NCBI GenBank assembly: GCA_964489525.1
Contig: CAZAYY010000016.1
Location: 35,493 to 99,492, forward strand
Length of the DNA stretch: 64,000 bases
Source: CAZAYY01 sp964489525
Lineage (GTDB): Bacteria; Chloroflexota; Anaerolineae; Anaerolineales; JABWBV01
Direction of reading: 5' to 3'
Both the position numbers and the translations under genes were made by a program. Of this stretch, positions 1 to 15,000 are shown piece by piece. Under the pieces are notes generated by a model, which was not told the origin of the DNA, did no database searches, and worked only from the letters and a program-made list of their open reading frames with translations. Numbering within the stretch: the stretch's first letter is position 1; each line of letters starts with the position of its first letter.

Positions 1-3000
1 GGTCAAGGATGACCGCTACCACCTCGAAGTTGCCGTTGGAGAGGATTTCGTCGCGAATGGCAACGTTGCGAGCGTAGGACGGGCCGAAGTTGTCCACGAA
101 GATGGTGTAGGTGAAGGTCTCACCGGCATTGACGACATCGTCCGGTTTGCTCATCTTGACCACACGCAGGTCGGCAGACTCGTTGACGAGGGTGTTGACG
201 GTGGAGGTGTTGTTCGCCGGGACCGGGTCATTGATGTAGCTTGAGACTTCGGCAACGTTGGTCAGGTAGCCCAGGCCGTTTACGTAAGCATCGGCAGCAA
301 CCAGGACACGGACTTCGACCAGGCGGGTCTGGCCAGCCAGCAGGTCGCCAAGGTCACAGGTGAGTTCATTCAGGTTGTTGTCATAGACACAACCACCGGT
401 GTTGGTGACATAGGTGGCATCGGCCGGAAGCATATCCACCAGTTCGACATCGAAGGCACTGTGCGGGCCGTTGTTGGTGACCGTGATCTGGTACACCAAC
501 TGCTGACCAGCCATGACCGGGCTCGGCGTGGCTGTCTTGACGACAGACAGGTCGGCTTTGGTCGGGTTGAGCACCAGGGTGGTTTCCGTGGTGTCACTGC
601 TGGCTTCGAGGGTGAAGGTGCCGTCGGCGCCCCAGACTGCAGTGTTGATGAGTTCGGTGTTGTTCGGTGTCTCAAGGCTGACCTGGAAGCGCAGGTAAAC
701 CTCGCGCCATTCGCCAGACTGGAGTTCGCCGAAGTAGCACTGGACCTCGTTATTGGTGACCACCGCGAAGCAGTTTGCAGAGCCATTAGCCACTTCGTAA
801 CCCAGGAAGGTCAGGTAGCCGCCAGCAGGCAGCTGGTCAGTCAACCGGACATTGCTCAGGGCTGACGGGCCAAGGTTCTCGACATACAGGGCGTATTCGA
901 GGATAGCGCCGGCTTCAACCGGATCCACGAAGTCCGTCTTCTCCACATACAGCACCGGCGAGCGGGTGACCGTGTTGAAGTCGGTAACGTAGTTGTTGGC
1001 AGAGTTGTAATCGGGCGTCTCAGAGCCAACGTAGGCCGAGTTCTGGAGGGCAGCGCCATCCGGATAACCCGGATCCACGAGAGCTACGAGCGTAATCGTG
1101 CGAGACTCGCCAGCCGGGATGGTGCCGAGGCCGCAGACCACCGGGTTGCCCAGGGCACAGCTTCCTGCGCCGCCGGTAACATCCACGCTTTCAACCACGA
1201 TGCCATCGGGGAGGGAATCGTACACAGTGACATTTTCAGCATCGGACGGGCCGTAGTTGGTCACGACGATGGTGTAGGTCACATCCTGACCGGCAATCAC
1301 CGGGCGAGGTGTGCTGGTCTTAGTGATGCCCAGGTCAGCCGAAGCGGTGATGGTGTGGGCTACGAAGGCCAGGTTGTTGGTGGTGTCGGGATCGAGCACA
1401 GCGCTGGAGACGGTGGCGACGTTGTTGATATCCATCGCGCCGGTAGCCTTGACGACAATTTCGATCACCCAGCGGCCAACGCCGTTGGCGCCAGCACCCG
1501 GTTCGAGGACACCCGCATAGGCACAGTCAATGGACAGGCGTTCGTTGGCTGACTGCGGGGTATTCGGCGAGCAAGCCGCACCAGCACGATTGCCGAGAAC
1601 ATCCGCATTGACGGAGACCAGTTCGAAACCACCATCCGAAGTCAGGACATCGGCTACTTCAACCAGGGTCGCAGCGCTTGGGCCGAGATTATCCACGATG
1701 ATGGTGTAGGTCAGTTCTTCACCAGCGGGCACTTCGTTATCGGGTTTGCCGAACTTCAGGATGCGCAGGTCGGCTTCGCAGTCCACCGGAGTGGAAGCGC
1801 TGCCGGAGGCATCGCGGTCGGCGACGGCATCACCAGTCACATCCCAGGCCACCAGGGCGGTATTGACCAGGTTGGCGCTGCAGGTGAACATCGGGCTGAT
1901 GCGCAGGTGCAGGTCGAAGGAGACCATTTCACCCGGCCGCAGGTTGCCAAAGTCACACTCGATGACGCCGCCAAGGTCCACACAGCGGTTGTCAGTGACG
2001 TAGAGCAGGCTGGTGCCACTGGGCAGTTGATCGGTCAGCATCACCGCGTGAGCCGTCGAAGCACCCGTGTTCTGAACCATGATGGTGTAGGTCTGGTCTT
2101 CACCAGCCACCGGGGAAGCGTCGTGGGCCAGCTTGGTAACTACCAGGGCAGAGCCGTTCAATACCGAAACGGTTTCTTCGAAATCGCCACCGAAATCGGC
2201 AGTGGAATCAGCATACCAGACGACCGAATTGGTCAGGTCAACCCCTTCGGGGATGTCGGCATCCACAAGGAAGGTCAGGTAAACTTCACGCCACTCGTTC
2301 ACACCCAGGTCGCCAAAGTAGCAGTCCACGGTGCCGTAAGTGAAAGGCTGGACGCAAGATACTGCGCCTTCAGCACCCGAGTAAGCCACTTTGACCAGGG
2401 TCAGGCCATCGGGGATGCTGTCGTAGAAGTATACGTTGCGAGCCATGGACGGACCATTGTTGTAGACGCCGATGGCGTATTCAAGCAGGGTGCCGGCAAC
2501 CACGGTTGCAGAATCGGCCGACTTCCAGACATTCAGGTCGGAGAACACACCCACGGTGGTGGCGGCATTCGCCAGGTTGTTGCTGGTGTCCGGATCGTAG
2601 TTGTCGGAGTAGGCCATGGCCTGGTTGAACAGGATGGTGCCATCCGGAACGTTGGCGGCCACACTCACCTCGATGGTGAAAGAAGCCGATTCGTTGGGCA
2701 GCAGGTCACCGAAGTTGCATTGGACAACCGAGTTAAGCGTGTACGGCTGGACGACAGCGCATGCGCCAGTCGAAGGCGTCACACTCACCAGGCTGAGGCC
2801 AAGCGGCAGGGTATCCACAACCACTACGTTTTCAGCAGTGGACGGGCCGTTGTTGGTGACTTCCAGTTCGTAGCTGAAGCTGGTGCCAGCCTGAGCCGCA
2901 GTCGGGGCCGACTTGGTCAGGGCCAGGTCTACCACGGCTTCGAAATCGTTGGCGGTGACGGCCTGGTTGTTGTTTTCATCCGGGTCGTAATCGCTGCTGG

Positions 3001-6000
3001 AAACAGTGGCAACGTTGGTCAGGTCAATCTGCTCCCTGGCGGTGACGACGATCTCAACCATCCAGCGGCCAGCGCCGAGCGCCGGGCCGAAGGTTTCAAG
3101 GTCTTCACCGAGTTCGCAGGTGATGGTCAGGCGGCCAGAGATGCCGTTCAGCGGGGCTGCCGGGATACAGCTGGCGTTGGTGCGGTTGCCAAACAGGTCG
3201 GCTTCCACACTCACCAGGTCGAACATGCCATCGGAGAGCAGCTCGTCGGTGATGACCACCGAGTGAGCGAAGCTCGGGCCGATGTTGTCCACAATCAGGG
3301 TGTAGGTCAGGCGTTCGCCAGCCTGGACAGTACCATCGGGCAGGCCGAACTTCAGGATGCGCAGGTCAGCCACGCAGTCCACCGGGGTGGTGGTGGAGGT
3401 GCTGGACTGGCGATCGGCGCCAGCAACATCGTCAATGTCCCAGGCGGCCGAGACTGCATTGGTCAGGCCAACGCCGCAGGCGAAGTCCGGAGCGATGCGC
3501 AGGTGCAGGTCGAAGGAAACTTCTGCGCCTGGCAGCATATCGCCAAAGTCACAAACCAGGTCACCGGAAACCAGGGTACATCGGGCGTCCGTAGCATACA
3601 GGAAGGTGGTGCCGGCCGGGATGTCATCGGTGAGGACGACATCGAAGGCGGTGGAGGAACCCGTGTTGTGGGCCACAATGGTGTAGCTCTGGTCGCCGCC
3701 AGCCACCGGGGAAGCATCCCAGGCAACCTTGGTTAGGGCAACCGCAGAGTTGTTGATCACCGTGGTTTCTTCAACCTTATCGCCAATAAAGTCCGCCGGG
3801 GAATCGGCAAACCACTCGGTGTTGTCGGTCAGAATGGTGCCATCGGGCAGATTCGGATCCACCAGGAAGCGCAGGAAGACTTCCACGTATTCCCCAACTT
3901 CGAGGTCACCCAGGTAGCAGTCCACCGAGCCATAGGTGAAGTTCTGCAGACAGTATGGGCTGCTGCCGAACGGAGCATCACCAAAGACGAATTCCACCAG
4001 GGTCAGGCCTGCGGGCAGGTAGTCGTAGAAGTGGACATTGCGGGCCACAGACGGGCCTGTATTCGCTACATTGAAGTAGTATTCCACAATCTCGCCTGCA
4101 GCCACCGGGTCGGGGCTGTCGAGCTTGGTCACATCAAGTTCCGAGAACACGCCGATGACCGTGTCTTCGTAAGCAACATTGTTGGCGTTATTGTCGTCGA
4201 ACTGGTCGCTGTAAACGATTGCCTGGTTGAACAGGGTAACGTTCTCGGGCAGGCTTTCGGAAGCGAGAACCGTGATGGACCAGCTTTCGGATGCGCCGGA
4301 TGCCAGCGTACCGAGGTTGCAGAGGATAGAAAGGTTGCTGTCGGCGTATTGGACGGTAGTGCAGTTGCCCACGGCCGGATCAATGTCAATCGAGATCAGT
4401 TCCAGGCCAAGCGGCAGGCTGTCCATCGCCACCACGTTTTCAGCCTCGGACGGGCCGTAGTTCGTGACGGTGAAGAAGTAAGTGTACTGCATACCCGCCA
4501 CAACCGGATCAGCGCTGTCGGCCTTGAGGATCTCAAGGTCGGCAACAGCCGTGATCTCGTGAGCAACGCGGGCCAGGTTGTTGGACTTATCGGGATCGAA
4601 GTCAATCGAGGAGACCGCGGCGGTGTTGTTGACATCCTGCGGTTCCTTGGCTGTGATCACGATTTCGACCACCCAACGGCCAGCGCCCGGATCGTCAAAT
4701 TCGGACGGGCCAAAGACATCCAGGTCAGCGCCCAGTTCACAGGTGATGGTCAGGCGTTGGTTAATATTGAGCACTGGAGCCACCGGAGTACAGGTTGCCG
4801 TCGGGCGGTTGCCGTTGATATCGGGGTTGATGCTGACCAGGTCGAAGACGCCATCGGAGACCAGCTCGTCGGTGATGACCACGTTGTGAGCAAAGCTCGG
4901 GCCGAGGTTATCAATGAAGAGTGTGTAGGTCAGGAAGTCGCCAGCACGGACATCGCCGTCGGGTTTACCGAACTTGACGATGCGCAGGTCAGCAACGGTC
5001 TGGACACGAACAGTAACGCTGTCCGAATCGTTATCGGTGCGGTAGTCGGTTTCGAGAGCGTTCACGAAGACCTGGTTGGTCAGCAGGCTGCCGGGGTAGA
5101 CGTCGGCATTGACGTGGACGTAGACCTGGAACGAGATCGAATCTCCCGGCGACAGGCTGGGCAGGGCACAACCGTTGACACTGGACAGTGCAGCGAGGCC
5201 ACAGCCCTGGGTATCGAACAGGTAGGTCATGCCCGCAGGCAGGATGTCGCGAACCGTTACCCGTGTGGCAAGCGATGGGCCGTTGTTGGACACGGCGATA
5301 TTGAAGACCATCTGGTTGCCTGCCACCGGGGTGAGGGTGGAGGCCGTCTTGACCACAGCCATGTCGGCGTGGCGGTTGACACCCGTGAAGCTATCGTCGG
5401 TGTTGTTATCCGGGTACGGATCATTGGTCACCGGCAGGAACGGCGGGTCGTTGGAAACCGCAGGCGGCTGGCTGGGCGGCGTGGCCGGGCCAGCGAGCAC
5501 GGTGGCTTCGTTGTCCAGCGAGGTCGCCAGGTCATCATCGTTCGGGTCGGGGATAAAGCCGCCCTGGTGCGATTGATCGTTGATCAGGTAGATATTGAAG
5601 GTCACGCGGCCGCCAGCGGGGATGGAACCCACGGAGCAGACCAGGTCGTTGTTGTTGACTGCACCTGGAACACAGGTTGCGCCTTCGATATCCACAATGA
5701 CGACATCATTCAGATCGGGCATGTCTTCATATACCTGGACGTTCTGAGCATCGGACGGGCCGTTGTTCTGAACCGTTACTTCGTAGCGGACCAGCAGGCC
5801 GGCCGTGACCGAGTCCTCAATGTCCTCATAGAGGAAGCGATTGTCCTGGTAGCCCACCACGTTACGGCCAAACGAGCGTTTGACCAGGCTCATATCTGCC
5901 CAGGTTTCCACGGTGGTCTGGGTGTAGGCATAGTTGCTGCTGTTGTCATCGTCGAAGTTGTCCGACGCCACAAAGGCATCGTTTTCGAGGACGGCTCCGG

Positions 6001-9000
6001 CAGGCAGGGCCGGGTTTACCAGAACCTGGAAGTAGATGTAGGCAGAGGTACCCGGCAGCATGGTTCCGATACCGCAGGTAAGGCGGTCGGCAATGTCGCC
6101 CGGTGTCCCAGTCACACAGCCTTCAAGCAGGTTGTCCATGTACCAGATTTCCAGGGTGCCAGGAATGATCGTGACACCCGCGGGCAGGCGGTCGTAGAGG
6201 ACAACGTTTTCAGCAGTGGACGGGCCATCGTTGGTCACCACAAGCTCGTAAGCTATGCGGCGCCCAGCGGTGACGGAGGTCAGCGAGGTGGTGTAGTTGC
6301 CCGTCGGGAACGGCTGGCCGAGGTTGGTGATGTCGAAGATCTGGCCTTCAGCGCCCACTTCCTGGACCTCGCCGATGGCAGTCTTGGTGACCACCAGGTC
6401 GGAGACAGCCGTGATTTCGTGGGTGACGATCGCCAGGTTGTTGTAGATGTCCGGATCGTAATCGAAGCCGGTGACATGGGCGATGTTGTTGATATCCTGC
6501 GGTTCCTCGGCGCGGACACGAATGGTCAGAATCCAGCGGCCGCTGTTGGTGGCCGGGCCATCGGCTTCCAGGGTCTCCAGGTCGCCGGTGAGGGTGCAGT
6601 TCACCTCAAGCCGTTCGCTGATGTTCTCGACACCGGTGGGCGGCAGAACACCAAAGGCAGGCGGGGCAGTGACAATCGGCCATGGGTTGGGGCCAACCAG
6701 GTTGCTGCCGCCCTGGCCAGAATACGGGACGCTGACACAGAAGGCTTCGCGGTCGCTGTTGATGTCAATCAGGTCGAAATTGCCAGAGGACTGGATCAGA
6801 TCAACCAGGGCGACTTCATGGCCATAGGACGGGCCGAAGTTGTCCACGATGATCGTGTAGGTCAGGATGTCGCCAGCGCGGACGTCGCCGTCGGGCTTGC
6901 CGAACTTGACGATGCGCAGGTCGGTTTCGGTTTCAACCCGAACCTCGCGAGTGAAGGCATCGTTGGCGTTGTTGTAATCATCGGCAGAGGTGTCGACAGC
7001 AGCGGTGTTGTCCACGATGGTGCCGGGCAGAACGTCCGGCCGGACGGTGACGTACACCTTGAAGGTGACCGATTCGCCCGGTTGGAGCGTACCGAGGGCA
7101 CAGCCGGAAGCCAGGGTGGCTTCGCCACAGCCCAGCGTGTCGAGCTTGTAGATCATCTCAGCCGGGAGCGTATCCGCAACCACCACATCGCGGGCAGCAG
7201 ACGGGCCGTAGTTGGTGACGGTGATTTCGTAATACATCTCGGTACCGGCAACCGGCGTCACATCGGAAGCGGTCTTGACCACACCCACATCGGCAACCGA
7301 GCTGACGGTAGCAATGGCAGTAGCACCATTGTTGCTGAGGAACGGATCCCAGGTCAACGGCTGGACAGCGCCCGTGAAGGTCGGGGTGCCAGGCAGGCTG
7401 GTGTTGCTGCTGCCGCTGAGGGCGGTGGCCGTGTTTTCAAGGTCGGTGCCGGCCGGGACGTTCGGATTCACCAGGAAGTACATGCTGAAGGTGGTGCGGG
7501 CACCCGCTTCGAGCATACCCAGCGAGCAGTCGTAAGCGCCCATGCTCACCTCGGACGGCGTGCAGGTGGCGCCTTCGGCGTACAGGAAGGTCATCGGGCC
7601 GGGCAGCGGCGTGGTGGAGACAACATCCGCAATGGTGACATTGCGAGCATACGACGGGCCGAGGTTGTCCACAACCACTTCGTAGCGCAGGACCATGCCC
7701 GCAGTGACCTCGTTGGCCACATCTTCAACCAGCGGTTGGTCGAGGATGGCATCGTGGCCGGTGACCACCTGGCCGGTGGCCGTCTTGGTAACAGACAGGT
7801 CGGCGGCATTGAGGACTGTGGTCAGGGTGTTGGCATAGTTGTTGCCGTTTTCCGGATCCATGGTGTCGGAATAGGTGAAGGCGTCGTTGACCAGGACAGT
7901 GCCCGCCGGGATGTGGGCGCCTACAATCACCTGGAAGGTGACCGTGGCGGATTCACCCACGGCCAACGTGCCGATACCACAGGCGATCTTATCGAGCGGC
8001 ATGCCCGGCGTACCGAGCGTGCAGTTGACACCGGCAGGGGCAGTCAGCGAACCCGGGTAGAGGGTGACGCCATCGGGCAGGCGGTCGGTCAGGACGACGT
8101 TCTCCGCCGGGGACGGGCCAAAGTTGGTTACCGACATGGTGTATCCGATGCGGCGGCCAGCGGTGACCCGGAGCGAAGAGAAGTAATTCGGGGCAGTCGG
8201 GAAGACCTGGCCAGAGATGGCGCTGTTGAACATCAGGCCAGCCTGGTTCACCTGCTGCTCTTCGCCCACGGCTGTCTTGGTCACCCGCAGGTCTGCGACC
8301 GGGATGACGCTGAGAGCCACATCGGAAACATTGTTGCTGGTATCCGGATCGGGTGTGTCAGCAGTCACCTCGGTGGTGTTGCGCAGGTCGTTCTCCACCA
8401 GAGACACGAGGACGAAGGTCATCGTCAGGCGGTTGTAGTTGTTGGTGTCGAGGACGTTCAGGCGATCCACCAGGTAGGTGCCCGGTTGGACGCCCTGCGG
8501 GACCGTCACAATCGGACCGCTGTTGCAATCCGACTGGACCACAGAAGCACCGGCACTGACGAAGGAGAAGGCGCAGCTAACCAGCTCGTAGTTCGCCGAG
8601 GCGAGCAGCGTATCGTAGATGATGACGTTGCGGGCGACGGACGGGCCGAGATTGTCCACGAAGATCGTGTAGGTGAAGGTCTGACCAGCATCCACGGTGC
8701 CTTCCGGCATCACGTACTTGGTGATGCGCAGGTCGGCCAGGTCCTGGACAGCAGTGTAGTCGGTGAAGGTGTCGTTGGCCGCAACCGGATCGGTTTCGGG
8801 GCTATCCACCTCGACCAAGTTGGCAATCGTCACCGTGCCGTCGTTGTCGGGGTCACCGAAGACGGTGTCGCTGAGAACCTTGGTCAGGATGTCGAAGCTG
8901 AAGGACTCGCCAACCGCCAAGCTGCCAAAGTCGCAAACGACAACCGGTAGGCCGGTGATATCGCAGGCAGCATCGTCGAACAGGTAGTCCACATCCGGCG

Positions 9001-12000
9001 AGAGCGTGTCGGTCACCACCACAGAGGCGGCATCCGACGGGCCGTTGTTGACCACGTTGATCGTGTAGAGCAGGTTGAGGCCGGCGATGGCCGGGTCGGG
9101 CACGCCGACTTTGGTGACGGCCAGGTCGGTGCGGCGGACGACAAGCTCGCTCACTTCATCCATGTTGTTGAAGTAGTCGGGATCGGGGTCATCCGACTCA
9201 ATCGACGCCGTGTTGGTGAGGACGGTGTTATCGGCGACATCCGAGCGAATGAAGACATCCACAAACACGGTTGGCGTAGTAACTTGGAAGCCCAGCGTTG
9301 GGTCGAGGTCGCCAATCCGGCATTCGAGCAGATTTCCAGAGGTGACCACACACGGCAGTTCAACACCGCCAGCCTTGTTCTCAATACCCATGTATGCAGC
9401 CACAAACTCCACACCGGCTGGCAGGTAGTCCCAAAGGGCAACCGAACGAGCAGTGGACGGGCCGTAGTTGTAGATATCGAAGATGTAGGTGCGGTACTCA
9501 CCGGCTACCCAGGGGAATGGGCCTTGGGCAATTTTTATCACCGCAATGTCAGCCGAAGAGTTCACCGTAGTGGAGTTATGCGCATAGTTATTACGCAGAT
9601 CCGGATCAAAGGTGTCCGAGAAACCACGGGCATCGTTGAGGATCCAATCCTGGGCCGAATCGGAGATGTCCACCGCATCCGGGTGTACCCAAACGGTGAT
9701 GGTCATCGTGACCGAAGCAAACGGCAGGATGGTGCCAAACGAACAGGTGGTCGGGTCGGACGGATCGCCCGGCGTGCCAGCGGTGCACTGGGCATTCTGG
9801 GAGCCAGCGACGCTGATCAGGTCCACTTCGGCGGGCAGGTTGTCCACAATCATGGCGTTCTCTGCCGTAGACGGGCCGAGGTTGCGCATGGTCAGGGTGT
9901 AGGTAAGCATTTCGCCGGCAACCACCGGGTCGGGGCTGCTGGACTTGGTCAGGTACAGGTCGGCGGCAGCGAAGACGTTGATGAAGTCGGTGGCACGGTT
10001 GTTTTCCATGTCCGGATCGGGCGTTCCGTCTTCACCGGTGAAGACATCCACCAGGTTGTTGACATCGGTCTCTTCGAGGGCGTAGAGCACGACCTGGATG
10101 ACCCAGCGGCCCGTGTGGACGGTATCCTGGACAGCCAGCGGTTCAAGCAGGTAGAACTCGAGGGCGCGCCCGGTGACCGTGTTGGAAATCACGGTGTAGC
10201 TGTCGCTGAGCAGCGGGTCGAGGATGACACTGTCCACCACGAAGGCTTCGTTGGACAGGATCTGGTCACGCAGCATGACGTTGCGCGCCCAGGACGGACC
10301 CATGTTCTCGACGATGATTGTGTAGGTGAAGAACTCACCGGCCATCACGGAGGTATCGGGCTTGCTGACCTTGTAGATGCGCAGGTCGGCGCTGTCTTTG
10401 ACGGCGCTGTTCAGGACAAAGGTGTTGTTGGTCAGGTCGCTGTCCGGCGTCGGGCTGGCAGCCACAACGGTGTTGCTGAAGGTAGCCGTGCCGTTATCGT
10501 CGAAGCGAATGGCAGCAGCGTCCACTTCAGCCAGGATGCGGAAGGTAGCAGATTCGCCCACGGCCAGGTCACCCGCATCGCAGGTAACCGTGGAGGGATC
10601 CACAATCGTGCAGGCGCTGTCCACCACCTGGGCGGTGAAGGAAATCGGCAAGGTGTCGGTGATCACCACATCGGCGGCGTTAGACGGGCCGTTGTTGGTG
10701 ACGGTGATGAAGTACTCGATGTCCGTGCCAGCGATAACCGGGTCGGGCGAGGCTGTCTTGGTGACGCTCAGGTCGGCATCCAGGACAACTTCAACCGTTT
10801 CGGTGAAGTCACTGGTAGCGGTGAAGCTGAGCGGCGAGAGGGCATAAATATCCACGAGGTTGTCGTAGAAGCCAGCAGGCAGGCCCGGATCGACCATGAA
10901 GGTCAGGTAAATATCCCACCAGGCGCCAACAGCCAGATCGCCCATCGTGCAGTCCACCGTGGTGAAATTGCCATCGGTGACACAGTAGGCATTTGGAGCC
11001 TGGTTGATTTCGTAATCCACCAGTGTGAAGCCTGCCGGGATGCGGTCAACCACCAGAACATCGCGAGCAATGGACGGGCCGGTGTTCTCGACATAGATGT
11101 AGTACTCAATGGTCGTACCAGCAGTCACCGGGGACTGGAAGGTAAATTTCTCAACATGCAGGATGGACAGGCCAGCGACCGTGGTGTCTTCGGTGACGTA
11201 GTTGTTGCTCAGGTCAGGATCGAAGATGGCCTGATCCACCCAAGCGTCATTGAACATCACAGTGCCATCCGGCACGTTGTCGTGCACCAGGACGCTCAGG
11301 GTGACGGTGATGGTGCTGTTGACCGGCATCTGGCCGAAGGAGCAGGTGAATGGATCGGACGGGTCGCCCGGCGTGCCAGCCACGCAGACATCGCCGTAGC
11401 CAAAGCCGAAGCTGTCGGCAATGCTGTAGCCCAGCAGGCTGACTTCAGCCGGCAGGTTGTCATACAGCATCACTTCCTGGCCAATCGAGAAGCCAACGTT
11501 TTCCACCACGATGGTGTAGGTCAGGGTTTCACCCGCTTCCACCGGATCGGGATCGTCGCTCTTGGTCACCGACAGATCGGAGGCCGCAAAGACGCTGATG
11601 AAGTCCTCCGCAAAGTTGTTGTCCATGTTCGGGTCGAACGTGTCGCTCGCCACCCGGACGTAGTTGGTGATTTCCTGGGCCTCGAGGGCACGCAGGGTTA
11701 CCTCTACAGCATACCGGCCAGTAGAGCCGAAGGACAGCGGGTCAATCCGGCTGATTGCAGCCTGCAGCACATTACCAAAGTCATCCGGGACGGTGGTGCA
11801 GGAGACGAAAGCACCGTAGGGATTGCTCGGTAATTCCACAAAAGTACAACCAACCAGATCCCACTCGCCGCTGGACAGGATCGTGTCGGTAAGCACCACG
11901 TTCCAGGCGGTCGAAACACCCAGGTTGTCCACAAAGATGGTGTAGGTGAAGATCTCACCAGCCTGGACTTCCGTCTGCGGCGTGCTCACTTTGAAGACCC

Positions 12001-15000
12001 GCAGGTCGGCAGAACCGAGGATGTAGGTCAGGGCGGTGAAGGTGTTGTTGGTGGTGTTCGTGTCGGTGGTGACCGAGCTGACCTCAACCACGTTCTCCAG
12101 GTTGGTTTCCTGGGTGGTCGAGAAGGCCACCAGTGCCCAGATGTCGTAGGTCACGCTCTCGCCAACCGCCAGGTCGCCCAGATTGCAAACCACTTCGCTG
12201 CCCATCGCCATACAGGCGCCGGCATCCAGCGAGTTGGTTTCGTAGGCCATTTCCACCGGCAGGGTGTCGGTGACAACCACACCCAGGGCATCCGACGGGC
12301 CGTTGTTGGTCACGCTGATGGTGTATTTCACCTGGGCGCCCGCCACCACTTTCTGCGGGCTGCTGGTTTTGGTCACCGCCAGGTCGGAATCCACCGTAAT
12401 CAGGGTGTCTTCATCCTGGTCGTCGAACAGGTTGAACGGAGTCGAAGCAGACCAGTCGGCAAAGTTGCTGATGGTGCCGTAAGCCGTGGCCGGGTCTACG
12501 AAGACGGTCAGGTAGATTTCAACCACCTGCCCAACAGCCAGGTCACCCAGGAAGCATTCGAACTCGTCGAAGGTGTCGTTGGCGACGCAGTAGGCGTTGG
12601 TGTCGCCGCCAATCTGGTGGGCCACGTAGGTCAGTCCAGCCGGGAGTACATCACCCAAGGTGACATTGCGGGCAACAGACGGGCCGTCGTTCTGGACACG
12701 GAAGTAATACTCAAATTCCGTACCGGCAACCACCGGGTCGGCACTGTCTTCCTTCTGGGTGTAGAGGTCAGAGGAGACGTCCACAACCACGAGGGCGTCG
12801 GCAATGTTGTTGTTATTGAACAGGTCGAGCGTGTCGGAGCTGACCCGGGCAGTGTTGAATAGGTTGGCGCCCAGCGACAGGCCGGCGTCCACGTTCACTT
12901 CATAGGTGATGGTGACAGAAGCGCCATCGGCCAGGTCGCCCAGGTTGCAGGTGATATCGCCCCAGGTCTCGACCACGCATGTACCACCGGTGGTGGAAAC
13001 GTCGGCAGCGTTCACGCTGACGCCCGCGGGCAGGTCATCCACCACAACCACGTTCTGAGCGGTGGACGGGCCGTTGTTGGTCACCGTGACGGTGTACAGC
13101 ATGGTGGTGCCAGCGAGAACCATAGAATCGGCGGCCTGCTTGGTCACTTCCAGGTCGGCCACAGCGGTAACGGTGATCCAATCGTTGGTGTAGTTGTTGC
13201 TCATATCGGGATCGAAGGTTGCGGAGTCCACTTTGACCACGTTGTTAACCTCAGTGGCCTCGTCGGCTTCCAGTTCCAGCTCGATCACGATGCGCTCACC
13301 CGGCAGCAGCGGGTCGGTGAAGGTCAGGTTCGGGCAGGTCCCCACATTCGCCTGGCCGGTCGTCACAACGCAAGACAGCAGGGTCAGTGCGCCATTGCTC
13401 AGGATGTCGTCATCGAGGGCGACATTGAAGGCCGCAGACGGGCCGGCGTTGTCCACGTAGATGGTGTAGGTGAAGGTATCGCCAGCGTTGACCGCGCTCT
13501 CCGGCATGGAGAACTTGGCTACACGCAGGTCGGCTTCACCCAAGATGTAGATGTCGGCTTCTTCAGAAGCGCTGTTCGGGTTGCTGCTGTCCACCCAGGT
13601 TACAGTGGCGGTATTCGGGACCGTGCTGCCCTGGACCGTATCGTTCAACACCAGCGCCCACAGGTCGAAGCTGAAGCTCTCGCCTGCAGCCAGCGTGCCA
13701 AAGGCACAGCCTGCGCCGCTCAGGGCGCCGTAGCCGCAGCCAGCCGTGTCAATTTCGTACATCAGGTCGGCATCGAGTGTGTCGAAGACAGTGACCGTGG
13801 CAGCATCCGATGGGCCTTCGTTGGTCACGGTGATGGTGTATTTCACCTGCTCACCGGCGACGACTTTGTCGGGTGTGGCTGTTTTGTTGATCGTCACAAC
13901 CGCCTGGCGGATGATGGCCGTGGTTTCGGTTTCATCGCCGCTCAGGGTGATCGGAGAATCAGCATAGAAGTCGAGGTCGTAAGACAGCGTGCCACCTGCC
14001 GGGGCAGCCGGAGCTACCAGGAAGGTCAGGTAAACCGAACCCTGGCGGCCAGCTTCCAGGTCGCCAATGTTGCAGCGAACCGAGAGCGGCATGGCGCCTT
14101 CGAAGCAGTACAGGTTATCGAATGCCGGAGAGGTCGCGCTCACCAGCGTGAGGTATTGACCACTCGCGGTCAGCGAGAAATCGTTTTCGAAGCGGACATT
14201 GCGAGCCAGGGACGGGCCGTTGTTCTGGACATGAATCCAGTAGGTTACGGTTTCGCCAGCGACCACAGGATCCACGCTGTCGATGAAGTTGACAATGTTG
14301 ATCGCGCTGGTGGCGCTGATGGTGGTCTGGGTACGGGCGATGTTGTTGTTGTTGGTCAAGTCGAGCGTATCACTGGAAACGACCACCTGGTTATTGACGA
14401 CCGAGCCGTTGAAGATGGCCGGGGCGGTATCCACCAGGATGTCAATCGTGATCGCCGGGTCGGCCGGTTCCACCTCGCCGAGGTTGCAGGTCACAACCTG
14501 GTTGCCAGCGGCCTGCGTGAAGGTCGTGCAGGTGCCAGCGGAGGCAGTGATCGAGGTCACCCAAACGCCCGCAGGCAGGGTGTCCACCACCACCACGTTC
14601 TCCGCAGTGGACGGGCCAAGGTTGTCTACCGTCAGGCGGTAGTTGAAGGTGTTGCCAGCGTAGTACGGGCCAGCAGTGGTCACCGTCTTGGCAATGGTCA
14701 GGTCGGCCACGGCGGTGATGGTGATCCAATCGTTGGCGTAGTTGTTGCTCATATCAGGATCGAAGGTTGCGGAGTCCACTTTGACCACGTTGTTGACTTC
14801 GGTGGTCTCGTTGGCTTGCAGTTCCAGCTCAATCACGATGCGTTCACCCGGCAGCAGCGGGTTGACGAAGGTCAGGTTCGGGCAGGTGCCCACATTGGCC
14901 TGGCCGGTCGTCACCACACAGGAGACAATCGTCAGCGCGCCGCTGCTCAGGATGTCATCGTCCAGCGTGACATTCCAGGCCGCAGACGGGCCGGCGTTGT

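Noticed and set aside
4031..8950. Plus-strand 1,639-codon open frame and similar ones at 1907-3736, 9284-11833, 21689-23668 and 23753-27004
   Set aside because: They lie exactly antisense, in codon register, to the giant DUF11 gene. They arise from its avoidance of TTA/CTA/TCA, with no ribosome binding sites or recognisable domains.
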